Below, piece by piece: positions 9,283 through 18,479 of a stretch of DNA of 64,000 bases. The notes under the pieces were generated by a model. The model did no database searches. It had not been told where the DNA came from and worked only from the letters and a program-made list of their open reading frames with translations. Source of the DNA: Microbulbifer thermotolerans (GTDB lineage Bacteria > Pseudomonadota > Gammaproteobacteria > Pseudomonadales > Cellvibrionaceae); the NCBI RefSeq assembly GCF_900112305.1, contig NZ_FOKT01000006.1, forward strand, positions 186,001 to 250,000, read 5' to 3'. Both the position numbers and the translations under genes were made by a program. How positions within the stretch are numbered: position 1 is the stretch's first letter; every line of letters begins with the position of its first letter.

Positions 9283-11439
9283 TTACTTTTCAAGCAGCCA
9301 TAGCTGGTTGTCACCGCCGTGATAAGTCCACTGCTGGATGTTGCCTCCGGGCTCGGTGGAGCCGTCCTGAACGTCCAGGGATTTGCCGCTGTGGACGGAT
9401 ATGATGCGGAATCGGTTGGCGTCGACCTGCTCGATCAGCCAGTTCTGGTTGTCACCGCCGCCGTATTCCCACTGTTGGATATTGGCGCCGTTACTTGTGG
9501 ATGCGTCCTGCACATCTAGTGCTAAGCCGCTGTAGGTGTTTTCCAGCCGGTAACTGCCATCGCCGAGGGCAGTGATCTGCCAGGACTGGTTGCCGCCTTG
9601 GATTACGTTACCCCCATTGGTGGTTGCGCTGTCGGCAACACCCAGCAACAGGCCGCTGGCCAGGTTGCGGATCTGGTATTCGCCGTTGGCGATACTGCCA
9701 GGATCTTGGCTGCTTGCTCCCAGTTCAATCCAGTTCAGATTGAACCCGCCGCCGGCTACTTGCAGGCGCAGGGTTTGGATGCCCGCAGACAGGTTTACAT
9801 TCAGGGATACCGACTGCCAATTCTGCCAACCGCCGGTGTTTGGAAAGCTGGTGTCGGCCAGCTGAGTGCCGTCGCTCATCAGTCGCAGCTGCCCGGTGCT
9901 GGTGGTGCTGGCGATGCGATAGGTCAATGTGTAAACACCACTCTGCGGCACATCGACCCGGTACTCCAGCCAGTCACCACTATCGATCCAGCCCACATTC
10001 TGTCCGCCGCCGCTGTCACTGGTGTCTTCAAGTTGAATTCCGGACATGGAACAGTAGCTTTCCGCTTCAATACGGCCGGTACTGTGCGGGGTGACGCTGT
10101 CGCAACTGGCTGGTGGCGGTGTGCTGCTGTTGGTTTTGATGGCATCGTAGAAATCCTGATGCCAGCTCACATTGGCGGAACCATTGCCGATGTGATTTTG
10201 GGCAAAATCGATCATGCCCGCATAGGCATTGGCCGGGGGGGTACCGCCGTGATTGATGTAATCCACGACTTGGCTGTAAATGCTATTGGGCTGAATGGTC
10301 CATAGGGTGCGATCGTGACTCATCTTTTTGAACGACCAGGGAAACTGGCCGGCGATGTTGTTTGCGGACCAGTCGGTGAGCTGGCGGATGATGTCGTTGT
10401 TGTCTTCACCATACTCCCCCAGGATCAACGGTACCCCCATGTTGTTGGTGCGGTCCGCGCGAGGGTAGAGGTCTGAGACGGCACCGGCATTGCCGAATAC
10501 ATAGTGGTGGGTCTGATACACCAGGTTGTGGTCCCAGCGGCTGTTGACACCGGTATTGGTCTGAGTAGTTGAGTCGGTCCAGTCGATCTTTTGCAGATCT
10601 GATGCCCACCAACTGCCTTCCGCGATGATCGCGTGGTTATTGTCCACTTCTCGGATGGCATTACGCATGGCGATTAGCGAGGGCAACAGCTCGTACTCGC
10701 GCCCGGCCTGAGGGACGGGTTCATTGATCAGGTCGTAACCCCAGATCACCGGTTCGTTCTTGTAGTAGTCGGCGATATGACGCCATACCTGGCTGGCGAT
10801 TAGCACATTGTCGCCATCCCAGAATTTGACGGAATCCCGCGGCTGGCTGGCGTTGGAATCGATGTTATCGCTGTGGTCTCCGGGATTCTGGTAGCCGGGG
10901 GCGGCGTGCATGTCCAGCAGTACATAGAGACCGTGGGTGCGGCAGTAGTCGATCAGGCGATCCAAGTACTGGAAGCCGTGATCCGACAGTTGCCCATTTT
11001 CCCAGAACAAGTTGTAGTGGAAGGGGACGCGCACCGCATTGAACCCGAGACTTTTCAGATCGGCGATTTCCCGTTCCGTCACGTAGTTCAGGCGCCACTG
11101 GTGTTCGAATTCCTTGGCCTGGGCCATACTGCCAAAGGTGTCGGCCAGGCTGTTGAGGAACTGGGTATGGGTGCGGTAATTGAAATCTCCCATCATCAAA
11201 TAACCCTCCCACAACAGCCAGTTGCCCAGATTGATGCCGTTGAGGTGAACAGGATTGCCGTTGCCGTCGACAATCTGTGTACCCTCAGTGTGCAGGTATT
11301 GCGCCTGAGCTGTATCGCCCCAGAGAAAGGCCAAGGCCAACAACAGGGTACTGGCGATCCCTGGCGACCTGTCTCGCGAGGAAATTTTTTTGTGGGAGGT
11401 GGACCATTTACCACCGATTGTGGGTATTATCTTTCTCAT
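9283..11439 (-). CDS. Secreted GH5 glycoside hydrolase with CBM6 and ricin-B lectin domains
   Basis: 718 residues. Signal peptide to about residue 47 (ends GDTAQAQ). GH5 barrel about 50-390: substrate-site motif MHAAPGYQNPGD, acid/base Glu in DLINEP near residue 237, nucleophile Glu in LGEYGED near 338. The MHAAPG motif recalls exo-beta-1,3-glucanase-type GH5 subfamilies more than classic endocellulases, but the subfamily is not certain. A CBM6 module (about 440-575, GRIEAESYCSMSG...GDWLEY) and a ricin-B/CBM13-like trefoil (about 585-718, with repeated LDVQD and QQW motifs) follow, both binding sugars. It should cut extracellular beta-glucan into pieces for the receptor encoded next. Transcribed leftwards, divergent from the AraC-type regulator gene. 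Start has AAAGGA upstream. Confidence 0.9.
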   Translation of the reverse strand: MRKIIPTIGGKWSTSHKKISSRDRSPGIASTLLLALAFLWGDTAQAQYLHTEGTQIVDGNGNPVHLNGINLGNWLLWEGYLMMGDFNYRTHTQFLNSLADTFGSMAQAKEFEHQWRLNYVTEREIADLKSLGFNAVRVPFHYNLFWENGQLSDHGFQYLDRLIDYCRTHGLYVLLDMHAAPGYQNPGDHSDNIDSNASQPRDSVKFWDGDNVLIASQVWRHIADYYKNEPVIWGYDLINEPVPQAGREYELLPSLIAMRNAIREVDNNHAIIAEGSWWASDLQKIDWTDSTTQTNTGVNSRWDHNLVYQTHHYVFGNAGAVSDLYPRADRTNNMGVPLILGEYGEDNNDIIRQLTDWSANNIAGQFPWSFKKMSHDRTLWTIQPNSIYSQVVDYINHGGTPPANAYAGMIDFAQNHIGNGSANVSWHQDFYDAIKTNSSTPPPASCDSVTPHSTGRIEAESYCSMSGIQLEDTSDSGGGQNVGWIDSGDWLEYRVDVPQSGVYTLTYRIASTTSTGQLRLMSDGTQLADTSFPNTGGWQNWQSVSLNVNLSAGIQTLRLQVAGGGFNLNWIELGASSQDPGSIANGEYQIRNLASGLLLGVADSATTNGGNVIQGGNQSWQITALGDGSYRLENTYSGLALDVQDASTSNGANIQQWEYGGGDNQNWLIEQVDANRFRIISVHSGKSLDVQDGSTEPGGNIQQWTYHGGDNQLWLLEK

Positions 11440-11528
11440 CTCGATAGTCCTTTATTATATTGGTTTGGTATGCGATACACAGAAGCTGTGGTCGCTGGGT
11501 CAATTTATACTTGGGACACAATAAGGTC

Positions 11529-11609
11529 GTTCGGCTGAAGGGAGAGAATCCGAACTGCAGGCGAACCTCAACGGATTGGCGAGGTTCGGCTGCCGTGGAT
11601 TAGCCGAAC
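11529..11609. promoter_or_regulatory. Candidate regulator binding sites between GH5 and AraC-type genes
   Basis: The divergent intergenic region carries GTTCGGCT at 11529-11536 and 11584-11591 and its exact inverse AGCCGAAC at 11602-11609. The latter two form a perfect 8-bp inverted repeat with a 10-base spacer. Overlapping them is a second inverted repeat, GAACCTC (11563-11569) with GAGGTTC (11581-11587). The position between a divergent regulator and its likely target fits an operator; alternatively these are leader hairpins of the regulator mRNA. Confidence 0.5.
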
Positions 11610-11670
11610 GTTGCGGAAAAGCCAGAAAATAAAAATTTTGATTCTCTAACTGGCAATAAAAACAAAAGCG

Positions 11671-12861
11671 ATGAGTGAAGTTCTATTTAATTTCCACGAT
11701 ATCATCCTGTGGATGACGGCCATGCAGTGCCTGTTTTTCGCTGTGCTATTGCTTGCGACCAACAGCCATAAACAGACAAGCACCCGCTTTCTGGCCGCTT
11801 TCCTGTTTGCCCATGCTTTTATCTCTCTGCATGAACTGATCCTCTGGGGTGCTGAGTTTAAGTTTAAGGTGCGGGATTTCTGGCCACAGCTCTACTTCCT
11901 CGGGGGATTTGCCTATTACCTCGACGGAGCTCTGCTATTCTTTTGTGTGAAATCCCTCGTCTTCCGCGATTTTGCTCTTCGCCGGCGGGACCTCCTACAT
12001 TTACTGCCTGTGGTGCTCTTCTTTATCTACATGGTTGTGGTTTTCTTTAGGTTGCCCCTAGCGGAGCGCCTGGCAGTGATTCACAGCGAGGATCTGGTGT
12101 ACAGCTGGCACTATGTGTTAGTGGAATTCCTGTGCAAATGCCTGCGGGTGGCCTATTGCCTCTGGTCTCTGCGGCTGATGCTGCAGTACATCCGCCTGTT
12201 GAAGTCCACCCACTCCAATGTCGAAAAAGTGGATCTCACCTGGATGCAGGTGCTGGTTTCGGGTTTCCTGGTGGTAATGTCCATGGAGGTCGTATTGAGT
12301 GTCGCCAAGCTGGCGAGCCTGCGTCAACACTACGATTTAAGGGTGTTCGAGGTGATCGGACTCACTGGCTATTACACATTGTTTATGTTGATTAATCTGC
12401 TGGTGTTTACCGGTATCCGCTATTTCGCCTATTTTGAGGGGGTGCACCAGCGGGAAAAGGGGCGCAAGCCGGCCACTGAGCAGATTTTGAACCCGGAGTT
12501 GGCGTCGGAGATAGATGCCGCGATGGAGCGCGACAAACCCTATCTGCAGCCTGACATCACCCTTGATATCCTGGCGGAACGGCTGTCCATGCCGGCGCGG
12601 GACCTGTCCATGGTGATCAACCGCCATTTTGGGGTTAATTTCTACGAGTTCATCAATCGCTATCGTGTCGGGGAGGCCTGCAGGTTGCTGCGTTCAGAAG
12701 CGGCGCGGGACAGGACCATCACAGACATTTACCTCAGCGTAGGGTTTAACAGTAAATCCGTATTCAACACATTCTTCAAGAAGACCGTGGGTATGACCCC
12801 TTCCCAGTATCGTCAGGCGGAGGAGGTTGAGGCGTTGCCTACGATAGTGCCAGCAGATTGA
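11671..12861 (+). CDS. AraC-family regulator with N-terminal membrane domain, locus 1
   Basis: 396 residues. The first ~240 contain six or seven hydrophobic segments (for example LWMTAMQCLFFAVLLLA), and the last ~110 form an AraC-type double helix-turn-helix (ITLDILAERLSMPARDLSMV ... SVGFNSKSVFNTFFKK, ending MTPSQYRQ). This class senses at the inner membrane and binds DNA with its cytoplasmic tail. It starts with the same FNFHD motif as the paralogue at 18480-19685, with which it shares the whole plan. Divergent from the GH5 gene, so it most likely controls locus 1. The ATG lacks a good Shine-Dalgarno sequence, suggesting low expression. A short GC hairpin (12889-12901) follows the stop, with only a poor T tract. 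Confidence 0.88.
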   Translation: MSEVLFNFHDIILWMTAMQCLFFAVLLLATNSHKQTSTRFLAAFLFAHAFISLHELILWGAEFKFKVRDFWPQLYFLGGFAYYLDGALLFFCVKSLVFRDFALRRRDLLHLLPVVLFFIYMVVVFFRLPLAERLAVIHSEDLVYSWHYVLVEFLCKCLRVAYCLWSLRLMLQYIRLLKSTHSNVEKVDLTWMQVLVSGFLVVMSMEVVLSVAKLASLRQHYDLRVFEVIGLTGYYTLFMLINLLVFTGIRYFAYFEGVHQREKGRKPATEQILNPELASEIDAAMERDKPYLQPDITLDILAERLSMPARDLSMVINRHFGVNFYEFINRYRVGEACRLLRSEAARDRTITDIYLSVGFNSKSVFNTFFKKTVGMTPSQYRQAEEVEALPTIVPAD

Positions 12862-12911
12862 TCACGTCTTTCGACGCTCAATGAAACGGCCCCCTGGGGG
12901 CGCTTCTTATT

Positions 12912-13076
12912 AATTCTCTGCCAGGCTTAAAGGTGTTTCGAGTCCGGAGGGGAGACCCGCCGGATACAGGTGTGTCTCCGGCGGAGCTACAGGGAAGTGT
13001 GCTTTCGAAATGTCCGTGCGATTGTCTGAGTGCCCCAGAATCAACTGCGGCACTCACTGAAAAAATTCAGAGGTCC
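12912..13076. repeat. Inverted-repeat element copy A (degenerate MITE-like element)
   Basis: Related to the best copy at 59656-59845. It contains the shared core (CGGATACAGG..., GGAGCTACAGGGAAGT, CTTTCGAAATGTCCGT, TGAGTGCCCC) and a damaged right end TTCAGAGGTCC at 13066-13076; the left end is not recognisable. The internal hairpin has arms CCGCCGGATACA (12958-12969) and TGTCTCCGGCGG (12974-12985), one mismatch. It lies between the convergent AraC-type and GH3 genes. Left limit approximate. Confidence 0.7.
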
Positions 13077-13086
13077 TTTTTCTCAA

Positions 13087-15642
13087 TCAACCGCGACATT
13101 TCAATTCCGCCGATTCCGCGGCGCCAGGCACATATTTGATATTTGCCACAGCCAGAGACAGGGGGCCTTTACTGCGGAGTGTTAGGCCACTGGAAATGCG
13201 GCTGAAATCCGCACCGGCGCGGACGAAGCACTGCAGATCGATGGATACATTGGACCAAGTGTCGGGAGACTGCTGTTGCAGCAGGCCTTGCAGTGGCAAC
13301 TCCGCAGCACAGTCGTCCCCGCAGGCGATAATCGCATCAACGGGACCTTCCGGCGGCTGGTCCACGCGGATATCCATGGTCAGAGCGGCATTTTCCTTCA
13401 AATAGCGGTTTAGGTTTTGCGGTTTTGGGGCCACCAGCTGCACGCTGCCGTCCCGCAGTCCTTTCCAGTGGATCAGACGCGCGTCTTCCTGGGATTCCAT
13501 GTCGATGGATGCCACGGTGATATTCTCGTCGCTGCCACTACTGGCGCGGTTCCCGGTAACAGGCAATGGCGCTTTGTCCGCATCGGCGATAAACAGCTGC
13601 CATGGCGAGCGCGGGCGGGATACCAGAAGCCAGGCGTCTTCCAGTCTGCCTTCGACATAGGTTTCGCCGTCTTCCGGTAGATTGTTGCTGATTTGTGTCT
13701 GATCGCCATAGTTGAGACCGTAGCCGTAGGCAAACAGAGGATCGTAGTTTTCATCCCGCCGGTTCAGCACTGTCTGGTGCACCAGCCGCGGCCAGCTGAA
13801 GGACAGGCGTCCAGTGAAATCGTGCTGGATATTGCCCTCGGCATCGGTCAGTATCACGTCGGCGATACCTGCTCCCTCGGAACCCGGTAGCCAGGCGGCA
13901 ACGAAGGCATCGGATGCATTCAGCTCTTTGTTGACCCAAAGGGGGCGCCCCGAAATAAAAATACTGACCACGGGTATATTTTGCGCCTTCAGTTTTTTCA
14001 GCAGCGCCAGATCGGTTTTTATGCCCAGCTGATATTCAATACTGGCCAGGTCACCGTGCCATTCGGCGTATGGGTCTTCTCCGTATACCACTATGGCGAC
14101 ATCCGGTTTTCCGCCGTCACTGAAACTGTCTTTGGTGTAAGTGCCGTCAACACTCAGCAGGACTTCACCGCCGGCTTTTTTTACCGCGTCCCGAATACCG
14201 TCGTAAATTGAGGTGGCGCCGGGAAAATCTTCATCGGTATTGCCTGTGCCCTGCCAGGAAATGGTCCAGCCGCCGCTTTGCTTGGCGATATTGTCCGCCG
14301 CGTCTCCGGCGACGAGAATTTTCCCGCGGGGGTCTAGCGGCAGCAGGCCGCCGTTGTTTTTCAGCAGTACCAGGGATTTGCGCACGGCTTCGCGGGCGAT
14401 GGCCCGGTGTTCGGCACTGCCCAGGATGCCGCTTTTGCCCGCCAGTGGCTGATTGCGCTCGAAGAGTCCCGCGCGCAGTTTGACCCGCAGAATCCGCGAT
14501 ACGGCGTCGTTGAGTCGCTCTGCGGAAATCTCCCCGCTTTTGGCTTGTGCCAGGGTATTTTCGTATAGAGCCTTCCAATCAGAGGGAACCATAAACATAT
14601 CCAGACCGGCGTTGATAGCCTGGGGGCAGCTCTCTACGGTGCAGCCGGGTACGAATCTGTGTCCATTCCAATCGCCGACTACAAAACCGTCGAAACCGAG
14701 CCGGTTTTTTAATACTTCCGTCAGCAGATAGGCATGGCCGTGCAGGCGCTCGCCGTTCCAGCTGTTGAAGGATGCCATGATGGTCTGCACACCGGCTTTC
14801 AGTGCGGAGATATAACCAGCGGCGTGAATTTCTGCCAAGTCCTTTTCTGAAACTCGGGTGTCGCCGCGATCTCTGCCCCGCGTTGTACCGCCGTCGCCGA
14901 CGAAATGTTTGGCAGCGGACACTAAGTGGTATCCGTCGAGAAAACTTGTGCTGCCTACTTCCCCCTGAATGCCTTTGATCATCTGTTCGGCGTAAGGCCC
15001 CAGTATCTCCGGGTCTTCGGAGTAGCTTTCGTAGGTGCGTCCCCAGCGGTCGTCCCGCGCCACGGCGACGGTGGGAGCGAAGGTCCAGTTGACACCGGTT
15101 ACGGCGACTTCCCGTGCGGTCGCCTCACCGATGCGGCGGATCAAATCCGGGTCGCGTGTGGCGCCGAGGCCAATATTGTGGGGAAACAGTGTCGCGCCCA
15201 CTAGGTTATTGTGGCCGTGAACAGCATCGGAACCCCAGATAATCGGTATCGCCACGCCGCCATCGGAGGTGTCCATAGAGGCTTCGTAGTAGGCGTCGGC
15301 CATTGCCAGCCAGTCCTGGGGCGAAGCGAATTTATCGTTGTTCGGGTAGGTGCCACCGCCGTTGAGGATGGAACCGAGATGGTATTTTCTCACGTCTTCC
15401 GGGGTGACGTATTTGATTTCCGCCTGAATTAATTGGCCGACTTTTTCTTCTATGGACATTTGCGCCAGCAGGCTTTCAATTCTGGCCTCCAGTTCCGGAT
15501 CTTGCGGCAGTGCCGGTGCCAGCCTGGGCCAGGTGTCGGTGCGTTCATTATTGGTGGGTTTGGGTGGGGTGTCGTCGCCGCAGGCGGTAAGTCCCGCGCA
15601 GATCAGCAATATGCCGACGGATACAACTTTTCCAAAGGACAT
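13087..15642 (-). CDS. Lipoprotein GH3 exo-beta-glucanase/beta-glucosidase (ExoP-like), locus 2
   Basis: 851 residues. A lipoprotein signal with lipobox LTAC near residue 21 suggests membrane anchoring. The GH3 barrel covers about 45-420 with nucleophile Asp in VVGDWNGHRF near residue 321; the GH3 C-terminal domain covers about 430-640 (VVYGEDPYAEWHGD). A C-terminal beta-rich module (about 680-851) is like that of exo-1,3/1,4-beta-glucanases such as Pseudoalteromonas ExoP and Cellvibrio glucan glucohydrolases, which are also ~840 residues. It differs in class from the BglX-like enzyme of locus 1, so the two loci add exo-glucanase and beta-glucosidase functions. Start has AGGAG 6 bases upstream. 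The linkage split is inferred from family resemblance only. Confidence 0.9.
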   Translation of the reverse strand: MSFGKVVSVGILLICAGLTACGDDTPPKPTNNERTDTWPRLAPALPQDPELEARIESLLAQMSIEEKVGQLIQAEIKYVTPEDVRKYHLGSILNGGGTYPNNDKFASPQDWLAMADAYYEASMDTSDGGVAIPIIWGSDAVHGHNNLVGATLFPHNIGLGATRDPDLIRRIGEATAREVAVTGVNWTFAPTVAVARDDRWGRTYESYSEDPEILGPYAEQMIKGIQGEVGSTSFLDGYHLVSAAKHFVGDGGTTRGRDRGDTRVSEKDLAEIHAAGYISALKAGVQTIMASFNSWNGERLHGHAYLLTEVLKNRLGFDGFVVGDWNGHRFVPGCTVESCPQAINAGLDMFMVPSDWKALYENTLAQAKSGEISAERLNDAVSRILRVKLRAGLFERNQPLAGKSGILGSAEHRAIAREAVRKSLVLLKNNGGLLPLDPRGKILVAGDAADNIAKQSGGWTISWQGTGNTDEDFPGATSIYDGIRDAVKKAGGEVLLSVDGTYTKDSFSDGGKPDVAIVVYGEDPYAEWHGDLASIEYQLGIKTDLALLKKLKAQNIPVVSIFISGRPLWVNKELNASDAFVAAWLPGSEGAGIADVILTDAEGNIQHDFTGRLSFSWPRLVHQTVLNRRDENYDPLFAYGYGLNYGDQTQISNNLPEDGETYVEGRLEDAWLLVSRPRSPWQLFIADADKAPLPVTGNRASSGSDENITVASIDMESQEDARLIHWKGLRDGSVQLVAPKPQNLNRYLKENAALTMDIRVDQPPEGPVDAIIACGDDCAAELPLQGLLQQQSPDTWSNVSIDLQCFVRAGADFSRISSGLTLRSKGPLSLAVANIKYVPGAAESAELKCRG

Positions 15643-15673
15643 AGATACTCCTGGGATGCGGTAAATATCGGGT

Positions 15674-15705
15674 AAAAAAGCGGGGGGCCAGCCCCCGCTT
15701 TTTGA
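15674..15705. terminator. Bidirectional-type terminator between TonB receptor and GH3 genes (locus 2)
   Basis: Perfect 7-bp GC stem GCGGGGG (15680-15686) with CCCCCGC (15692-15698), flanked by A6 on the left and T5 on the right of the plus strand, so minus-strand transcripts from the receptor gene also meet a hairpin plus U tract. It would limit read-through into the GH3 gene. Confidence 0.85.
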
Positions 15706-15710
15706 TCGAG

Positions 15711-18233
15711 TCAGAAGTTGACTTTGAAGCGCATGCCGTAGGTGCGCGGCAAATTGGTAAAGCGCAGGTTGTTGCCGTGATCGATGATCCCTTTTTGCGA
15801 GACCACTTCATCGGTGAGGTTTGCACCATAGGCTTCGATCCGGAAGCGGCCGCTGTTGTCGGTAAAGCCCAGGCCCGCGTCCAGGTTCAGATAACCGTCC
15901 ACGGCATCCGCGTAATCCGGGTCACTGCCGACCACCGTTTCACCGTCCACCAGATCGTAGTCGGTATTGTTCCAGATGGTGAGGTAATAATCGCTGCGAT
16001 ATTGGGCTGACAGTGTCCAGTCGAATGTGCCCAGATCCGATTCGATTTGTTGTGACAGTGCCAGATTAAAGGTGAAGTCCGGGGCCAGGGGCAGTGTATT
16101 GCCACTGAGGTCGACGATTGGCAGATCGGTGCCCCATCCCTGGCGAGTGTCGGCCATCACCCCTTCTTTGATTTCGGCATTCAGCCATAGGGCGGTCATA
16201 TCCAGGGTCAGATTGGCCGGCAGCAGGAACTTGCTCTCAATTTCCAGCCCCGTAATCTCCGAGTCGGCAATATTGCGGTTCTGCAGAGAGCTGGCGCTTT
16301 CGTCGTCGCCGGTGGCGACGATCATCTGAAAGACCTGGTCGGTGTAGTCGTAATAAAAGAATGAAGCATTCAAGCGTGTTGGTACTGGGCCGAGGTCGAA
16401 TTCGTTTTTTGTACCCACTTCATACATCACCAGTTTTTCCGGCGCGTAGGGCTCGGCCACCAGCTCGCCGTCGGGCATCACCAGAGTATCGTTAAAGCCG
16501 CCGGACTTGTGTCCACTGGCGATACTGGCGAAAAGCATGCTGCTGTCGGTCAGTTGGTAGGTGAGGCCGGTGCGGAAGTCGATATAGTCGTCTTCATAGC
16601 TGCCCTTCTGCTGTACCGGTGCACCGACAGTCCAGGGCATGGTGATGTCGGTGCAGGAGGGGTCTGTCACGCAGGCGATCTGGTCATCCAGGTTGTCGTC
16701 AACTCCCCAGCTGCCAATACCGTCGAGCAGGTAGGCGTATAGCTCCGCGTCGCTGGCGCCCAGGATGTCATAGTTGCTCCGGCCCAGGCCATCGTATTCA
16801 AAGCCGGGGGTGCCGATACGCGAGGGCAGGGCGGTGCCCCATTCATCGCCAGCTTCAAAGAAAGCGAAGGCCCAGTTGCCGCCAGTGCCAAAGCGGGATT
16901 TCTCTTCCGTGGTATGGCGGATACCGGCGAATGCGGTCAGTTCGTCTGTGAAGTCGTAGGACAGATCGGCATAAACCGCCGTTGAACTGCTGTCGACATC
17001 CGGCATTACCCACTCGGTGCCCGTGTACCAGGTACCGCCATCTGTCAGACTAAAGAGCGCCGCTTGCTGGTCTTCCTGAAAGTGGAAGATACCGGTGCTC
17101 CAGGTGAGGGGGCCGTCGCCATTGGAGAATAGGCGCAGTTCGTGAACGGTGGATTCCGACAGAGTTATCCAATACTGGCTGCTGTAATTCTGCTGGTTGA
17201 CCTCGTCGTGGCCCGGGAAGTAGACCCCGTCGTTGGCGGCGTTGACCTGCTCAAAGTCCAGGTCGCGGTAACTGCTGGAAAGCTCCACGGAAAACCCGTC
17301 GAATTCGTGGGTCAGTACTGCCATCACGCCCGTGTGGCTGGAGTCCAGATCCCCCTCGGTACCGCGATAGAGCACCTCGCGAGGGTCGTCGAGGTCATCG
17401 AAGTCGTAGCCGTTCTGCAGTGCCTGCTTGATCTGGGCACCGGGATAGCCGGTGCCGCCCTCGTCGGTGCTGTCGGCAACCACATAAAGGCTGGTCGCCT
17501 CACTGATTTCCCACAGGGCGGAAAGGCGGAAGGATTGCACATCCTCACTGCCCGCGGCGTCCAGGCTGCTGTCGGCAGAGGCATTGCTAAAGTAGGGATC
17601 GTGTTCTTCGGTATAGGCTGCGAAGCGCACGGCAAAGTTATCAGTCACTGGCAGGTTGACCGCACCGCGCACACCGAAGGTACTGTAGTTGCCTGTAGTC
17701 ACTTCGAAGTCGCCACCAAAGTTATCGAAGTCAGGCCGCTTGGTGACGATATTGAGTGTTCCCGCAGTGGCATTGCGCCCGCGCAGCGTGCCCTGGGGAC
17801 CTTTTTTCACCTCCACCCGTTCGATATCGTAAAACATGGCGCCGACCCCTCTGGGGCGGGGGATGTAGACACCGTTGAGGTGGGTGGCCGCGGCTGGGTC
17901 CCCCAGCTCGGTGTTGTTGCTGGAGCCAACCCCGCGGATATAAATTTCCATATTGCCTTCCTGATCGGCAATATTCATCCCAGGTACGATATTTTGTAGA
18001 TTTTGAAATGAGGTCCCCACGCCGAGGCGGTTGAGGCTATCCTGGTCGAATGCCTGGGCAACGCCGGCTACGCTCTGCAGCGATTGCTCGCGACGTTCCA
18101 CGGTCACCACCACTTCTTCAAGTGCACTGTGTTCAGCTTGTTCTCCACTCTGCGCAGATAAAGAGCCTGTGGCAATACTGGCCGTGAATGCCATTACCGC
18201 CCCGGCCAGTTGGTTTCTCTTGAATCTCATCAT
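15711..18233 (-). CDS. TonB-dependent outer-membrane receptor, carbohydrate type, locus 2
   Basis: 840 residues. Signal peptide (MMRFKRNQLAGAVMAFTASIATG), TonB-box-like segment ending LEEVVVTVERRE, plug (about 45-150; GVYIPRPRGV, KKGPQGTLRGRNATAG) and a C-terminal barrel ending in FKVNF. It shares the plug motifs of the locus 1 receptor (GDP, IPRP/SPRP, GPQGTL) but the barrels diverge strongly, so the cargo probably differs in size or linkage. Start: ATG at 18233 with AGGAG 8 bases upstream; an in-frame GTG at 18236 is possible. Divergent from an AraC-type gene and followed by an exo-glucanase gene; a beta-glucan oligosaccharide cargo is inferred. Confidence 0.92.
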   Translation of the reverse strand: MMRFKRNQLAGAVMAFTASIATGSLSAQSGEQAEHSALEEVVVTVERREQSLQSVAGVAQAFDQDSLNRLGVGTSFQNLQNIVPGMNIADQEGNMEIYIRGVGSSNNTELGDPAAATHLNGVYIPRPRGVGAMFYDIERVEVKKGPQGTLRGRNATAGTLNIVTKRPDFDNFGGDFEVTTGNYSTFGVRGAVNLPVTDNFAVRFAAYTEEHDPYFSNASADSSLDAAGSEDVQSFRLSALWEISEATSLYVVADSTDEGGTGYPGAQIKQALQNGYDFDDLDDPREVLYRGTEGDLDSSHTGVMAVLTHEFDGFSVELSSSYRDLDFEQVNAANDGVYFPGHDEVNQQNYSSQYWITLSESTVHELRLFSNGDGPLTWSTGIFHFQEDQQAALFSLTDGGTWYTGTEWVMPDVDSSSTAVYADLSYDFTDELTAFAGIRHTTEEKSRFGTGGNWAFAFFEAGDEWGTALPSRIGTPGFEYDGLGRSNYDILGASDAELYAYLLDGIGSWGVDDNLDDQIACVTDPSCTDITMPWTVGAPVQQKGSYEDDYIDFRTGLTYQLTDSSMLFASIASGHKSGGFNDTLVMPDGELVAEPYAPEKLVMYEVGTKNEFDLGPVPTRLNASFFYYDYTDQVFQMIVATGDDESASSLQNRNIADSEITGLEIESKFLLPANLTLDMTALWLNAEIKEGVMADTRQGWGTDLPIVDLSGNTLPLAPDFTFNLALSQQIESDLGTFDWTLSAQYRSDYYLTIWNNTDYDLVDGETVVGSDPDYADAVDGYLNLDAGLGFTDNSGRFRIEAYGANLTDEVVSQKGIIDHGNNLRFTNLPRTYGMRFKVNF

Positions 18234-18479
18234 CACTGTTACTCCTTTTTTATTGTGTCAGAGGTTGCCGGCGCGGGGGCCGGCATCGGAGCACTTTGAA
18301 TCAAGTCGCCCGGCCGATCGTCTTTATGCGTGATTGATCGCAAGTTTGGACGTTCAAATACCGGTAAATCCCAAAGTCAGACGCGGGCGCGACGGGCTGT
18401 TTACGCGCACTTGCACGGTGGGAGCTGGCCAATTAACCTTCGGCCGCATAACAACAATGATTGAGAGAAGACGCTGAGG

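Noticed and set aside
18256..18268. GTCAGAGGTTGCC resembling the inverted-repeat element end
   Set aside because: Only a 13-base match, with no core sequence or second end nearby; probably chance.
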